A stretch of DNA of 64,000 nt from Micromonospora haikouensis (lineage in GTDB: Bacteria; Actinomycetota; Actinomycetes; Mycobacteriales; Micromonosporaceae): NCBI RefSeq assembly GCF_900091595.1, contig NZ_FMCW01000029.1, positions 50,906 through 114,905 of the forward strand, in the 5' to 3' direction. This document shows, in pieces, positions 49,806 to 58,277 of this stretch; within the stretch, counting starts at the first letter, position 1, and each line of letters starts with the position of its first letter. The notes below the pieces were generated by a model. That model made no database searches. It saw only the letters and a program-made list of their open reading frames with translations, and was not told where the DNA came from. The position numbers were made by a program, and so were the translations under genes.

Positions 49806-49849
49806 CGGCTCCTCCTTCGATCAGGCAAGGCCCGCACGCGAGCTCGCGA

Positions 49850-49889
49850 TGTTATCGCTCACATTACGTCCGTGATTCATGTCGGTCAA
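49850..49889 (-). promoter_or_regulatory. Promoter and LacI-type operator of the polyester hydrolase gene
   Basis: On the minus strand: TTGACC (49889-49884), 17 bp, TAATGT (49866-49861), with TGTGAGCGATAACA (49863-49850) overlapping the -10 box and start site. The operator matches those at 9107 and 9263. Confidence 0.6.
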
Positions 49890-49926
49890 TTTATCCGCAC
49901 GGTTTCGGCCGTTCGGGGCCCTGCCG

Positions 49927-50793
49927 TCAGCGCGGCGACGGCTCCGGGTGGGTCGCGCGCAGCGACGCCAGCAGCCGCAGCCGGTCCGCGTCGGCGCTGC
50001 CCGGCTCGGCGGTGAAGACCAGCAGGACCGGGCCGGGGTTGCCAGGCAGCGGGTACGTGTCCCAGGCCAGGACGATGTCGCCGACCTCCGGCACCCGGAA
50101 CGTCTTGGTGCCGCTGACCGACTCGCGCACGTCGTGCCGGGCCCACAGCCGACGGAACTCGGCGCTGCGGATGCTCAGCTCGCCGACGACCGCGGTGGCG
50201 CGCGGGTGGGTGGGGTCGGCGGCGACGGCGACGCGCATCATGCCGATGTAGTCGAGGGCCTGGCGCTCCCAGTCCGGGCAGCTCCGTCGCCCGGTCAGCG
50301 CGTCGTCGAACATCAGCAGGAGCATGTTGAGCCGCTCGGGCGGGTGGCCGCCGGGGTCGCCGAGCAGCGCCTGGGCCAGCGGGTTCCAGGCGAGCAGGTC
50401 GAGGTGCCGGCCGAGCACGACCGCCGGGGTGTCCAGCACCCGCAGCAGCCGCCGGGTGCCCTCCGGCACCCGCTCCGGGCCGTGGTCGGCGCGGGCGGGC
50501 ACCGGCCGGCGGGCGGCGCGGGCCAGCGTGAACAGGTGCCGGCGTTCCCGCTCGTCGAGGCCGAGCGCACCGGCGATCGCGGCCAGCACGTCGTCGGACG
50601 GGCGCACCTCCCGGCCCTGCTCCATCCGCTGGTAGTAGTCGGTGCTCAGCCCCGCCAGCAGGGCCACCTCCTCGCGGCGCAGACCGGTCACCTTGCGCCG
50701 GCCGCCCGGCTCCAGGCCGACGTCGCGCGGGCGCAGCCGGCCCCGCCGGGCGCGCAGGAAGTCGCCCAGCTCACGGGCGTACGGATGGCTCAT
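49927..50793 (-). CDS. XRE-family regulator with MmyB-like ligand-binding domain
   Basis: 288 residues. N-terminal HTH (about 5-80; VTGLRREEVALLAGLSTDYYQRMEQGR), then the MmyB-type PAS-like domain (AWNPLAQALLGDP; MRVAVAADPTHPRA; VAWDTYPLPGNPG). Members usually control an adjacent dehydrogenase. It is divergent from the SDR at 50918. ATG 50793. Confidence 0.9.
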   Translation of the reverse strand: MSHPYARELGDFLRARRGRLRPRDVGLEPGGRRKVTGLRREEVALLAGLSTDYYQRMEQGREVRPSDDVLAAIAGALGLDERERRHLFTLARAARRPVPARADHGPERVPEGTRRLLRVLDTPAVVLGRHLDLLAWNPLAQALLGDPGGHPPERLNMLLLMFDDALTGRRSCPDWERQALDYIGMMRVAVAADPTHPRATAVVGELSIRSAEFRRLWARHDVRESVSGTKTFRVPEVGDIVLAWDTYPLPGNPGPVLLVFTAEPGSADADRLRLLASLRATHPEPSPR

Positions 50794-50917
50794 GCCGCCA
50801 GTGTGGCGCGGCCCGGACCGCCGAGGGTAGGTCCGGCGAACCTAGGCAACCGGGAACGCCGGAGCCGGCCCGCGCCCCGCCTAGCGTCTGCCGCACCGAC
50901 GCTTCGAGGAGCCGCAG

Positions 50918-51844
50918 ATGACCGCATGGACCGCCGACCACATCCCCGACCAGCGCGGCCGGATCGCCGTCGTGACCGGCGCGAACTCGGGCCTCGGCCT
51001 GGTCACCGCCACCGAGCTGGCCCGCCACGGCGCGCGCGTCGTGCTCGCCGTCCGCGACACCGCCGCCGGCCGGGAGGCCGCCCGCCGCATCGGCGGCGAG
51101 ACCGAGGTACGCGAGCTGGACCTGGCCTCCCTCGCCTCCGTGCGCGCCTTCGCGGCGACGCTGGTCGCCGACCACCCGCGCATCGACCTGCTGGTCAACA
51201 ACGCCGGTGCGGTGCTGCTCGGCCCCCGCCGCACCTCCGCCGACGGCTTCGAGCTGCACCTCGCCACCAACCTGCTGGGGCACTTCGCGCTGACCGGCCT
51301 GCTGCTGGAGAGCCTGGCGGCGGCGCGGCAGGCCCGGGTGATCAGCCTCAGCTCGCTCACCCACCGCACCGCGCGCCTCGACTTCGCCGACCTGATGTAC
51401 GAGCGCAACTACCGGGGGTCGGCCGCCTACGGCCGGTCCAAGCTCGCCACCACGGTCTTCGGCGTGGAGCTGGACCGCCGGCTGCGCGCCGCCGGGTCGC
51501 CGGTCGTCAGCGTGCTGGCCCATCCCGGGCTCACCCGCACCAACCTGACCCCGCGCGCCTGGGCGCACCGGGGCCGGGCCGGGCGGGCGGTCGCGCGGCT
51601 CGGCCTGCTGACCACCCAGCCGGCGCAGCAGGGCGCGCTGCCGCAGTTGCACGCGGCGACGGCGCCGGGCGTGCGGGGCGGCCAGTTCTTCGGGCCGGCC
51701 CGGCTGTGGGAGACGTGGGGGCCGGTCGCCGAGGCCCGGCTCGGTCGCGGGGCCGCCGACCCGGCGGCCGGGAAGCGGCTCTGGGCGGCGGCCGAGGAGC
51801 TGACCGGCGTCGGCGGCCCGCTCGCCGGCCGGGACCGTCAGTAG
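50918..51844 (+). CDS. Short-chain dehydrogenase/reductase
   Basis: 308 residues. TGANSGLG cofactor loop, NNAG, catalytic Ser in SLSSLTHRT and YGRSK. It is paralogous in style to the SDR at 12884 (LNHFALTGLLL-like region, HPG motif). ATG 50918 follows GAGGAGCCG. It is the likely target of the divergent XRE regulator. Its stop overlaps the tail of the convergent flavoreductase gene by 7 bp. Confidence 0.9.
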   Translation: MTAWTADHIPDQRGRIAVVTGANSGLGLVTATELARHGARVVLAVRDTAAGREAARRIGGETEVRELDLASLASVRAFAATLVADHPRIDLLVNNAGAVLLGPRRTSADGFELHLATNLLGHFALTGLLLESLAAARQARVISLSSLTHRTARLDFADLMYERNYRGSAAYGRSKLATTVFGVELDRRLRAAGSPVVSVLAHPGLTRTNLTPRAWAHRGRAGRAVARLGLLTTQPAQQGALPQLHAATAPGVRGGQFFGPARLWETWGPVAEARLGRGAADPAAGKRLWAAAEELTGVGGPLAGRDRQ

Positions 51845-52485
51845 CCGCGGAAGTTGTCCTTGCGGATCTGCTTGCGCCCGATGCCGAGGTCCTTGAGCGC
51901 GGCGCTCATCTCGGCGATGAACTGCGGCACTCCGGAGACGTAGTAGGTGGCGGCGGGGGCGTTCGTGGCGACCTGCTTGAGGTCGACCGCGAAGCCCTCG
52001 CGGTCCCGGTGGTAGCGGGCGTCGCTGGCGAGTTGCTCCGTCTCGGTCTTGAACGCGTGCCCGTCCCCGACGTGCAGCAGCGTGCTGCGGACGCCGAGCC
52101 CGGCGGCGGAGATGTGACGCAGCAGGGAGCGGAACGGCGTGATCCCCACCCCCTGGGCGAGGAAGACGACGTCGTCGCCGGCCCCGTCCAGGGTGAACTT
52201 CATGATCGGGCCCCGCATCGTGACCCGGTCGCCGGGTCGCAGCGCCGCGAGCGCCTTCTTGAACCGGCTGCCGGATTCGAGCCTGGTGGCGAGCACGACC
52301 TGGTCGTCCTCGGGCGCCGAGGCCAGGGAGAACGGCTTGGCTCCCCCGCCCTTGACGGCGAAGAGGCCGTGCTGTCCGGCGATGTGCCGGAAGGGCCTGG
52401 TGGGAGTGAACGCGAAGACCGCCACGCCGTCGTCCTCCGTCCAGCGGTCGGCGAACTCGAGCGGGGTGGACGAGAGAAGACCCAT
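51838..52485 (-). CDS. FAD/NAD(P)H-dependent flavoreductase (ferredoxin reductase-like)
   Basis: 215 residues. FAD-binding barrel with KPFSLASAPED (the RxYS motif variant) and RGPIMKFTL, then the NAD(P) domain with LAQGVGITPFRSLLRH and the C-terminal YYVSGVPQFI and NFRGY. There is no iron-sulfur or haem domain, so it must pass electrons to a separate partner. ATG 52485 follows AGGAGGAG. It is divergent from a MarR gene. Confidence 0.85.
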   Translation of the reverse strand: MGLLSSTPLEFADRWTEDDGVAVFAFTPTRPFRHIAGQHGLFAVKGGGAKPFSLASAPEDDQVVLATRLESGSRFKKALAALRPGDRVTMRGPIMKFTLDGAGDDVVFLAQGVGITPFRSLLRHISAAGLGVRSTLLHVGDGHAFKTETEQLASDARYHRDREGFAVDLKQVATNAPAATYYVSGVPQFIAEMSAALKDLGIGRKQIRKDNFRGY

Positions 52486-52520
52486 GACTCCTCCTGGGGG
52501 TGCGGCAGGACGCCTTTCGT

Positions 52521-52540
52521 TCAACGTAGCAGATCGTTGA
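52521..52540. promoter_or_regulatory. MarR operator candidate
   Basis: TCAACG and CGTTGA arms (6 bp each, perfect) with an 8-bp spacer, between the divergent flavoreductase and MarR genes. Confidence 0.45.
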
Positions 52541-52594
52541 GGTTCCACAACTATCTGACCGCGCCGATGGTCAGCGGAATGGTAGCTTCGTGGC

Positions 52595-53062
52595 GTGACC
52601 TCCGCCTCGAACCCGGAGCCAGGCGTCCCCCTGCCGGTGCTGCTCTCGCAGGCCGGCGAACGGGCCCGGGAGCTCCTGCAACGCCAGCTCGCGTCGTCGC
52701 GGCTGCGGCCCCGACACGCGAACGTCCTGCTGCTCCTGGAGCGCCGGGGCGCCGCCGGGCAGCAGGAGCTGCTGGAGCAGCTCAACGTCGATGCCAGCGT
52801 GCTGGTGGGCCTGCTCAACGACCTGGAGGGCGACGGCATGGTCGAGCGCCGCCGCGACCCCGCCGACCGCCGCCGGCACATCGTCACCATCTCCGCGCAC
52901 GGCAGGACGGCGGTCGCGGAGGTCCACGCGTCGATCGACCGGATGAGCGAGGCGCTGTTCGGGGCCCTGACCGACACGGACCGCGACCACCTGCGGCGGA
53001 TCCTGACGGCGATGTCGGCCGGCAACCCGCCCACGGAGTCGACCTGCCCCGACCATCCGTGA
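52595..53062 (+). CDS. MarR family regulator
   Basis: 155 residues. Winged helix with QQELLEQLNVDASVLVGLLNDLEGDGMVERRRDPADRRRH-type recognition helix and wing (positions about 52-95). GTG 52595 is the first plausible start. It probably controls the divergent flavoreductase. Confidence 0.87.
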   Translation: MTSASNPEPGVPLPVLLSQAGERARELLQRQLASSRLRPRHANVLLLLERRGAAGQQELLEQLNVDASVLVGLLNDLEGDGMVERRRDPADRRRHIVTISAHGRTAVAEVHASIDRMSEALFGALTDTDRDHLRRILTAMSAGNPPTESTCPDHP

Positions 53063-53112
53063 GGCCGACCAACCCGATGCGTGACGCGCACAACATACAG
53101 TTGGTGAAGTCT

Positions 53113-53127
53113 TTGCACTGAGTGCAA
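53113..53127. promoter_or_regulatory. TetR operator (perfect 15-bp palindrome)
   Basis: TTGCACTGAGTGCAA (7-1-7), ending 10 bp before the TetR start codon; autoregulation of the TetR-MFS operon is likely. Confidence 0.7.
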
Positions 53128-53137
53128 CATTGGCTGC

Positions 53138-53734
53138 ATGACCAGGACCGAAGGACTACGAGAGCGACGCCGCCGTCAGACGCACCGCGAGATCCAGGAG
53201 GCCGCGCTGCGGCTCGCCCGCGAGCGGGGCTTCGCCAAGGTGACCGTGGAGATGATCAGCGCCGAGGCGGGCGTCTCCACCCGGACCTTCTTCAACTACT
53301 TCCCGAGCAAGGAGGCGGCGGTCATCGCGATGCCGCCGATGCCGCCCGACGACGACGTCGCCGCGTTCACCGCCGCCGGCCCCGCAGAGCCGGGCGACGT
53401 GCTCCTGGACCTGGTCGGCCTGCTCCTGCGCGACATGGCCCGCCACCCACCCGAGCGCGGTGGGCTGCACGCGATGTTCGCCCTTGGCAAGGAACATCCC
53501 GGGGTCCTCGCCGCCATGCTCGCCGGTTTCGAGGGATTCCAACGGCAGCTGGCCGTGACCGTCGCCGCGCGCACCGGCGACCAGCCGCAGGACGAGATGC
53601 CCCGCCTGATCGCCGGCCTCGCGATGGCCGTCGTCAGGACCGGCATGGAGAACTTCACCACCGGCGAGGACGACGACCCCGTCCCGTACGTCGAGCGCGC
53701 CGTGACCACGCTGCGCGCCCTGCTCGCCCGCTGA
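53138..53734 (+). CDS. TetR family regulator of an MFS exporter
   Basis: 198 residues. HTH VEMISAEAGVSTRTFFNYFPSK (about 36-57). It is followed 32 bp later by a drug-exporter gene, the usual repressor-pump pairing. ATG 53138. Confidence 0.9.
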   Translation: MTRTEGLRERRRRQTHREIQEAALRLARERGFAKVTVEMISAEAGVSTRTFFNYFPSKEAAVIAMPPMPPDDDVAAFTAAGPAEPGDVLLDLVGLLLRDMARHPPERGGLHAMFALGKEHPGVLAAMLAGFEGFQRQLAVTVAARTGDQPQDEMPRLIAGLAMAVVRTGMENFTTGEDDDPVPYVERAVTTLRALLAR

Positions 53735-53766
53735 CCTCACCCCTACCCGGAGACCCGGAGACCCCG

Positions 53767-55377
53767 ATGACCGACACCGAAGCGCCCACAGCGACCCGGG
53801 AGCGTGGATCGTTCACCCTCCCGCCGCACTTCGCCCTGATCTTCACCGGCCTCATGGCCACCATGCTGCTCGCCTCGCTCGACCAGACCATCGTGTCGAC
53901 CGCACTGCCCACGATCGTCGGCGAGCTCAACGGGGTCAGCCACATGGCGTGGGTGACCACCGCGTACATCCTCGCCGCCACCATCGCCATGCCGCTGTAC
54001 GGTCGCTTCGGCGACCTGATCGGCCGCAAGACCCTGTTCCTCAGCGGCATCGGCATCTTCCTCGCCGGTTCCCTGATCGCCGGCGCCGCCTCCAGCATGA
54101 CCATGCTCATCATCGGCCGGGCGGTGCAGGGGCTCGGCGGCGGCGGACTGATGATCACCTCCCAGGCGATCATCGCCGACCTCGTCCCGCCCCGGCAGCG
54201 CGCCCGCTACATGGCCCCGATCGGCGCGGTCTTCGGACTCTCCTCCGTGGTCGGCCCCCTGCTCGGCGGCTACTTCACCGACCACGCCGACTGGCGCTGG
54301 GCGTTCTGGATCAACCTGCCCGTCGGTCTCGTCGCCCTGGCGATCTCCGCGTTCGCCCTGCGCCTGCCGCGCCGAAGCAGCCAGGTCTCCATCGACTACG
54401 TCGGCATCACCCTGATGGCCGCCTCGGTCACCGCCACCGTCCTGGTCGCCGTCTGGGGTGGCACGCAGTACGCCTGGACCGACCCGCTGATCCTGGGCCT
54501 GGCCGCCGGCGCCGCGCTCGGCTGGGTGCTGTTCTTCCTGTCGCAGCGCCGGGCCGCCGAGCCGATCATCCCGCTGTGGCTGTTCCGCAGCCGGATCTTC
54601 AACCTGGCCACCCTGCTCAGCCTGATCACGGTCGGCGTGGGCATGTTCGCCGTCATCGTCTACCTGCCGACGTACCTGCAGATGGTCTACGCGGTGAGCG
54701 CCACCGAATCCGGCCTGCTGCTCATCCCGATGGTCGTCGGCATCATGGGCACCGCCCTGCCCTCCGGGCAGCTCATCAGCCGGACCGGTCGCTACAAGAT
54801 CTATCCGATCATCGGCACCGTCCTGCTGGGCGTGGCGGCCCTGCTGCTGTCCACCCTCGACGTGCACACCTCCCTCTGGGCGGTCTGCTCCTACATCTTC
54901 CTGCTCGGCGCCGGGCTCGGCCTGATCATGCAGAATCTCGTCCTCGCCGTGCAGAACGACTTCCCCGCCGCCGCCGTCGGCACCGCCACCTCGGCGAACA
55001 GCTTCTTCCGGGAGATCGGGGCCACCCTCGGCAGCGCCGCCGTCGGGGCGATCTTCACCAGCCGGCTCAGCGACCAGCTCGCCCTCCGGCTCTCCGGCGG
55101 CGCGGCCGGCGCGGTCGGCAACACCGACTCGCTCACCCCGGCGGCCGTGCACTCGCTGCCGCCCGCGGTGCAGGAGGCCGTGGTGGCCGCCTACCAGCAC
55201 GCGCTGACACCGGTGTTCGGTTATTTGATCCCCCTGTTCGCCGCCGGCCTGGTGCTGGCGCTGCTGCTGCCGGAGAAGAAGCTCGCCGCCACCCACACCG
55301 AGACGGGCGCGGACACCGCGACCGGCCCGGACGACGCCGCACGGCCCGTGGCGCCCGCACCGGCCCTTTCGGCCTGA
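53767..55377 (+). CDS. MFS multidrug exporter, DHA2 (EmrB/QacA) family
   Basis: 536 residues with about 14 membrane helices. Motifs: LDQTIVSTALPTI (motif D1), GRFGDLIGRK (motif A), GRAVQGLGGGGLM and the motif-C stretch GAVFGLSSVVGPLLGG. It exports hydrophobic drugs by proton antiport. ATG 53767. It is co-transcribed with the TetR gene. Confidence 0.93.
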   Translation: MTDTEAPTATRERGSFTLPPHFALIFTGLMATMLLASLDQTIVSTALPTIVGELNGVSHMAWVTTAYILAATIAMPLYGRFGDLIGRKTLFLSGIGIFLAGSLIAGAASSMTMLIIGRAVQGLGGGGLMITSQAIIADLVPPRQRARYMAPIGAVFGLSSVVGPLLGGYFTDHADWRWAFWINLPVGLVALAISAFALRLPRRSSQVSIDYVGITLMAASVTATVLVAVWGGTQYAWTDPLILGLAAGAALGWVLFFLSQRRAAEPIIPLWLFRSRIFNLATLLSLITVGVGMFAVIVYLPTYLQMVYAVSATESGLLLIPMVVGIMGTALPSGQLISRTGRYKIYPIIGTVLLGVAALLLSTLDVHTSLWAVCSYIFLLGAGLGLIMQNLVLAVQNDFPAAAVGTATSANSFFREIGATLGSAAVGAIFTSRLSDQLALRLSGGAAGAVGNTDSLTPAAVHSLPPAVQEAVVAAYQHALTPVFGYLIPLFAAGLVLALLLPEKKLAATHTETGADTATGPDDAARPVAPAPALSA

Positions 55378-55390
55378 GCGGGCGACCAGG

Positions 55391-55403
55391 GGACATGTCA
55401 ACA
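55391..55403 (-). promoter_or_regulatory. MarR box A
   Basis: Reads TGTTGACATGTCC on the minus strand, 18 bp upstream of the MarR gene at 55421; same word as boxes B and C before the pirin gene. Confidence 0.5.
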
Positions 55404-55420
55404 AACGCTAGGCTGGCCGC

Positions 55421-55921
55421 ATGGAGCACAACTGGCTGGACGAGCGCGAGAGCCGCGCGTGGCGGGGCTTCCATCACCTGCGCGCCGCGTTGACCGCTCG
55501 GCTGGCCCGGCAGCTCAACCAGGAGTGCGGGCTCACCGAGGCCGACTACGCCGTCCTGGTGAACGTGTCCGAGGCACCCGGCCAGCGGATCCGCTCCCGG
55601 GACCTGTGCCGCGCCCTGGACTGGGAGCGCAGCCGGTTGTCCCACCAGATCGCCCGCATGCAGGCACGCGGGACCGTCGAGCGGGCCCCGTGCCCGGCCG
55701 ACGCCCGGGGATTCGACGTGGTGCTGACCGCAGCCGGGGCCGCCGCCATCACGGCGGCGGCGCCGATCCACCTGGCCGCGGTGCGGCACTGCTTCGTCGA
55801 CCTGCTGACCCCGGAGCAACTGGACGTCCTCGGCGACATCGCCGACGTCGTCACGCAGCACCTGGCCGCCGAGCACGGCGAGGCGACGGGCGACGACGAC
55901 ACCTGCCCGACCAACCGCTGA
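55421..55921 (+). CDS. MarR family regulator
   Basis: 166 residues. Winged helix SRDLCRALDWERSRLSHQIARM (about 64-85). Its promoter and that of the downstream pirin gene share TGTTGAC boxes, so it likely regulates both. Confidence 0.88.
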   Translation: MEHNWLDERESRAWRGFHHLRAALTARLARQLNQECGLTEADYAVLVNVSEAPGQRIRSRDLCRALDWERSRLSHQIARMQARGTVERAPCPADARGFDVVLTAAGAAAITAAAPIHLAAVRHCFVDLLTPEQLDVLGDIADVVTQHLAAEHGEATGDDDTCPTNR

Positions 55922-55990
55922 GCTGCCCCTTACACCGTGGGTGGCGGCCCCGGCCGCCACCCACGGTGTGTCGTTCGCCAACACCAGTTT

Positions 55991-56037
55991 TGTTGACGTA
56001 TCACGGTAAGGCCCCTAGCTTTGTTGACATGACAACA
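55991..56037 (+). promoter_or_regulatory. MarR boxes B and C at the pirin promoter
   Basis: TGTTGACGTATCA (55991-56003) and TGTTGACATGACAACA (56022-56037). The latter is a 16-bp palindrome with one mismatch pair that covers the pirin start codon. Confidence 0.6.
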
Positions 56038-56895
56038 TCTCAGGTCGGGCTCTCCCCGGTCGTGGCGGCCGAGCAGCGGCGCATACCCGGCTTCACCTCG
56101 CTGCTCTCCGTCGACCTGGAGAAGCTGGGCGTCGCCGCTTCGCCGGTCGCCGTGCTGGACGACTTCCGGGTCGACGGCCTTCCGTTCTCCCCGCACCCGC
56201 ACGCCGGATTCGCGGCCGTGACCTACGTGTTCGAGGACTCGCCGGGGGACGTGCGCAGCCGCGCCTCCTCCGGCGTGGACCTGCGCGTCGGCCCCGGCGG
56301 CATCGTCTGGACCGACGCCGGCAGCGGCGTCATCCACGAGGAGGTTCCGGCGACACCCGGCCGGGAACTGCACGGGCTGCAGATCTTCGTCAACCTGAGC
56401 GCCCGCAACAAGCTCTCCCCGCCCCGGGTCCACCACCTGCAGGGCGCCGAGGTCCCGCAGTGGGTCGGGGACGACGGCACCCGGGTCCGGGTCGTGGTCG
56501 GCTCCTACGCCGGCGTCGCCTCGCCGCTGTCCCCCACCGAGCCGTTCACCCTGCTCGACATCCACCTGCGCGGCGAGATCCCGTTCGACCTGCCGGCCGC
56601 CCACCACGCGATCGCCTACGTGCTGGACGGGACCGTGACCGCCCGCACCGCCGACCGGGTCGTGCCGGTCGGGGGTACGCACGCCGTGGCGCTGACGGGC
56701 GCCGCTGGCCGGGTGACGCTGGCCGCCGCCGAGCCGGCGCACCTGCTCGTCATGGCCGGCGCAGAGGTGCGCGACCCCGTGGTCACCGCCGGCCCGTTCA
56801 TCATGAACGACCACGCCCAGATCCAGGCCGCCGCAGCCCGCCACCGGGCCGGCGAGATGGGCCGCCTCGCACCGATCGCCGACACCGACCGCTAA
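56029..56895 (+). CDS. Pirin family protein
   Basis: 288 residues, bicupin. Metal-site motifs DGLPFSPHPHAGFAAVTYV and GSGVIHEE with HGLQIFVNL. Some pirins have quercetinase activity; others sense redox. ATG 56029 lies inside box C, so the mRNA is nearly leaderless or start-site repression is direct. It is followed by a SnoaL-like gene 10 bp later. Confidence 0.88.
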   Translation: MTTSQVGLSPVVAAEQRRIPGFTSLLSVDLEKLGVAASPVAVLDDFRVDGLPFSPHPHAGFAAVTYVFEDSPGDVRSRASSGVDLRVGPGGIVWTDAGSGVIHEEVPATPGRELHGLQIFVNLSARNKLSPPRVHHLQGAEVPQWVGDDGTRVRVVVGSYAGVASPLSPTEPFTLLDIHLRGEIPFDLPAAHHAIAYVLDGTVTARTADRVVPVGGTHAVALTGAAGRVTLAAAEPAHLLVMAGAEVRDPVVTAGPFIMNDHAQIQAAAARHRAGEMGRLAPIADTDR

Positions 56896-56905
56896 GGAGA
56901 ACGAC

Positions 56906-57298
56906 ATGACCAGCTCGGCCAACATCGACCTCGTCCGCGAGCTCTACGCGAACTCCGGCTCCCCGGACGTCGCCGCGAAGCTCATGGACCCCGACATCGT
57001 CGTCGACATCACCCCGGGCTACCCGTACGGTGGCGTCTTCCACGGCTACGAGAGCCTGATGGGCGACTTCTTCGGCCCGCTGTTCCAACTCTTCGGCTCG
57101 ATGCGCGCCGAGGCCGACGAGATCTACGCGGACGACCAGGGCCACGTGTTCGTGCTCGGCCACTACCACGCCGTGACGAAGGAGGGCGTCGAGGTGGCGT
57201 CGCGGTTCGCCCACGTCTGGACGGTGGAGAACGGCCGCCTCGTCCGGGAGTGGCAGACCGCGGACACCGCCGTGCTCACCCAGGCACTCAAGAACTGA
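56906..57298 (+). CDS. SnoaL/NTF2-like protein
   Basis: 130 residues, cone-shaped alpha+beta barrel fold: VRELYANSGSPDVAAKLMDP, VFHGYESLMGDFF, FAHVWTVENGRLVREWQ. It may be an isomerase, cyclase or binding protein. It shares an operon with pirin (AAGGAG site). Confidence 0.85.
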   Translation: MTSSANIDLVRELYANSGSPDVAAKLMDPDIVVDITPGYPYGGVFHGYESLMGDFFGPLFQLFGSMRAEADEIYADDQGHVFVLGHYHAVTKEGVEVASRFAHVWTVENGRLVREWQTADTAVLTQALKN

Positions 57299-57324
57299 GC
57301 TGGCGGCCCGGGAGCTGACCGGCG

Positions 57325-58215
57325 TCAGCCACCGGTGAACTCCGGGGCGTGGGCGGTGGCCCACTGGCGGAAGGTGCGCGCCGGCCTGCCGAGCAGGTCG
57401 GCCACGGTGGAGGTGACGCACGCCGGTTGTCCCGTCGCGGCGCGCCACGCGGCCAGGAGCATGTCCACGGCCGGGCGCGCGGCCTCCGGGGCGGCGCGCC
57501 GGAACTCGTCGGGCGTCATCTCCTCGAACGTGAGCCGGCGGCCCAGCGCGTCGCCGACGATGCGCACCTGCTCGGCCTGGGTCAGCGACTCGGGGCCGGT
57601 CAGGACGTGGTCGCCGCCGACGTGGCCGCCCTCGCGCAGGATCCGCGCGACGACCTCGGCCACGTCGCCGTCGTCGACGGGGGCGGTCTCGGCCGCGCCG
57701 TACGGCCACCGGACCACGCCGTCGCCCCGGATCGCGGCGGCCCACCAGGACAGGGCGTTCGACGCGAACATGCCCGGCCGGACGATCGTCGCGTCGAGCC
57801 CGGTGGCCGCGATGAGCCGCTCGTTTTCGGCGTGCAGCGCCGCCATCGGGTTCGGCTGCTGAAAGAACGGGTGCGGGGTCCGGTGCGGCGCGGACAGGTA
57901 GACGACCCGCCGCGCGTGGGCGGCCAGCCGGTCGACGACGGCCGGCGCGGTCTGCGGCGGGGCCGTCCAGACCAGGAAAACCGCGCCGACGCCGGGCAGC
58001 GCGGCGTCGAGCGACGCGGGCGCGGTGAGATCGCCGGTGACGACCTCGACGTCGGCGGGCAGCGTCGCCGCCGACTCGGCGCGGCGCACGAGGGCGCGGA
58101 CCGGCACGCCCGCCCCGGTCAGCAGATCGACCACGGCGCTGCCGATGCGCCCGGTCGCCCCGGTGACGAGCACCGGCGGCCCTCCTGCGGGTCTCACGTC
58201 AGCACGCTGTCCCAT
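57325..58215 (-). CDS. NmrA-like NAD(P)-binding oxidoreductase
   Basis: 296 residues. Rossmann loop LVTGATGRIG, then LVRRAESAATLPADVEVVTGDL and FLVWTAPP, matching NmrA/azoreductase-like atypical SDRs. ATG 58215 is chosen over TTG 58227. It is divergent from a TetR gene with a large dyad between. Confidence 0.88.
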   Translation of the reverse strand: MGQRADVRPAGGPPVLVTGATGRIGSAVVDLLTGAGVPVRALVRRAESAATLPADVEVVTGDLTAPASLDAALPGVGAVFLVWTAPPQTAPAVVDRLAAHARRVVYLSAPHRTPHPFFQQPNPMAALHAENERLIAATGLDATIVRPGMFASNALSWWAAAIRGDGVVRWPYGAAETAPVDDGDVAEVVARILREGGHVGGDHVLTGPESLTQAEQVRIVGDALGRRLTFEEMTPDEFRRAAPEAARPAVDMLLAAWRAATGQPACVTSTVADLLGRPARTFRQWATAHAPEFTGG

Positions 58216-58229
58216 GCGCCCATTCAAAC

Positions 58230-58259
58230 GTTACCGAGTTGCAAAAGCAACCTGGTAAC
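58230..58259. promoter_or_regulatory. 30-bp TetR operator dyad
   Basis: GTTACC...TTGC-AAAA-GCAA...GGTAAC: nested inverted arms of 6 and 4 bp on each side of an AAAA centre, with a further GTTAC at 58264-58268. It lies between divergent NmrA and TetR starts. Confidence 0.68.
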
Positions 58260-58277
58260 AAAGGTTACGCTGGCGCG

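Noticed and set aside
57314..57329. Terminator GCTGAC-CGGC-GTCAGC between convergent SnoaL and NmrA genes
   Set aside because: Only a 6-bp stem that overlaps the NmrA stop codon; too weak to list as a feature.
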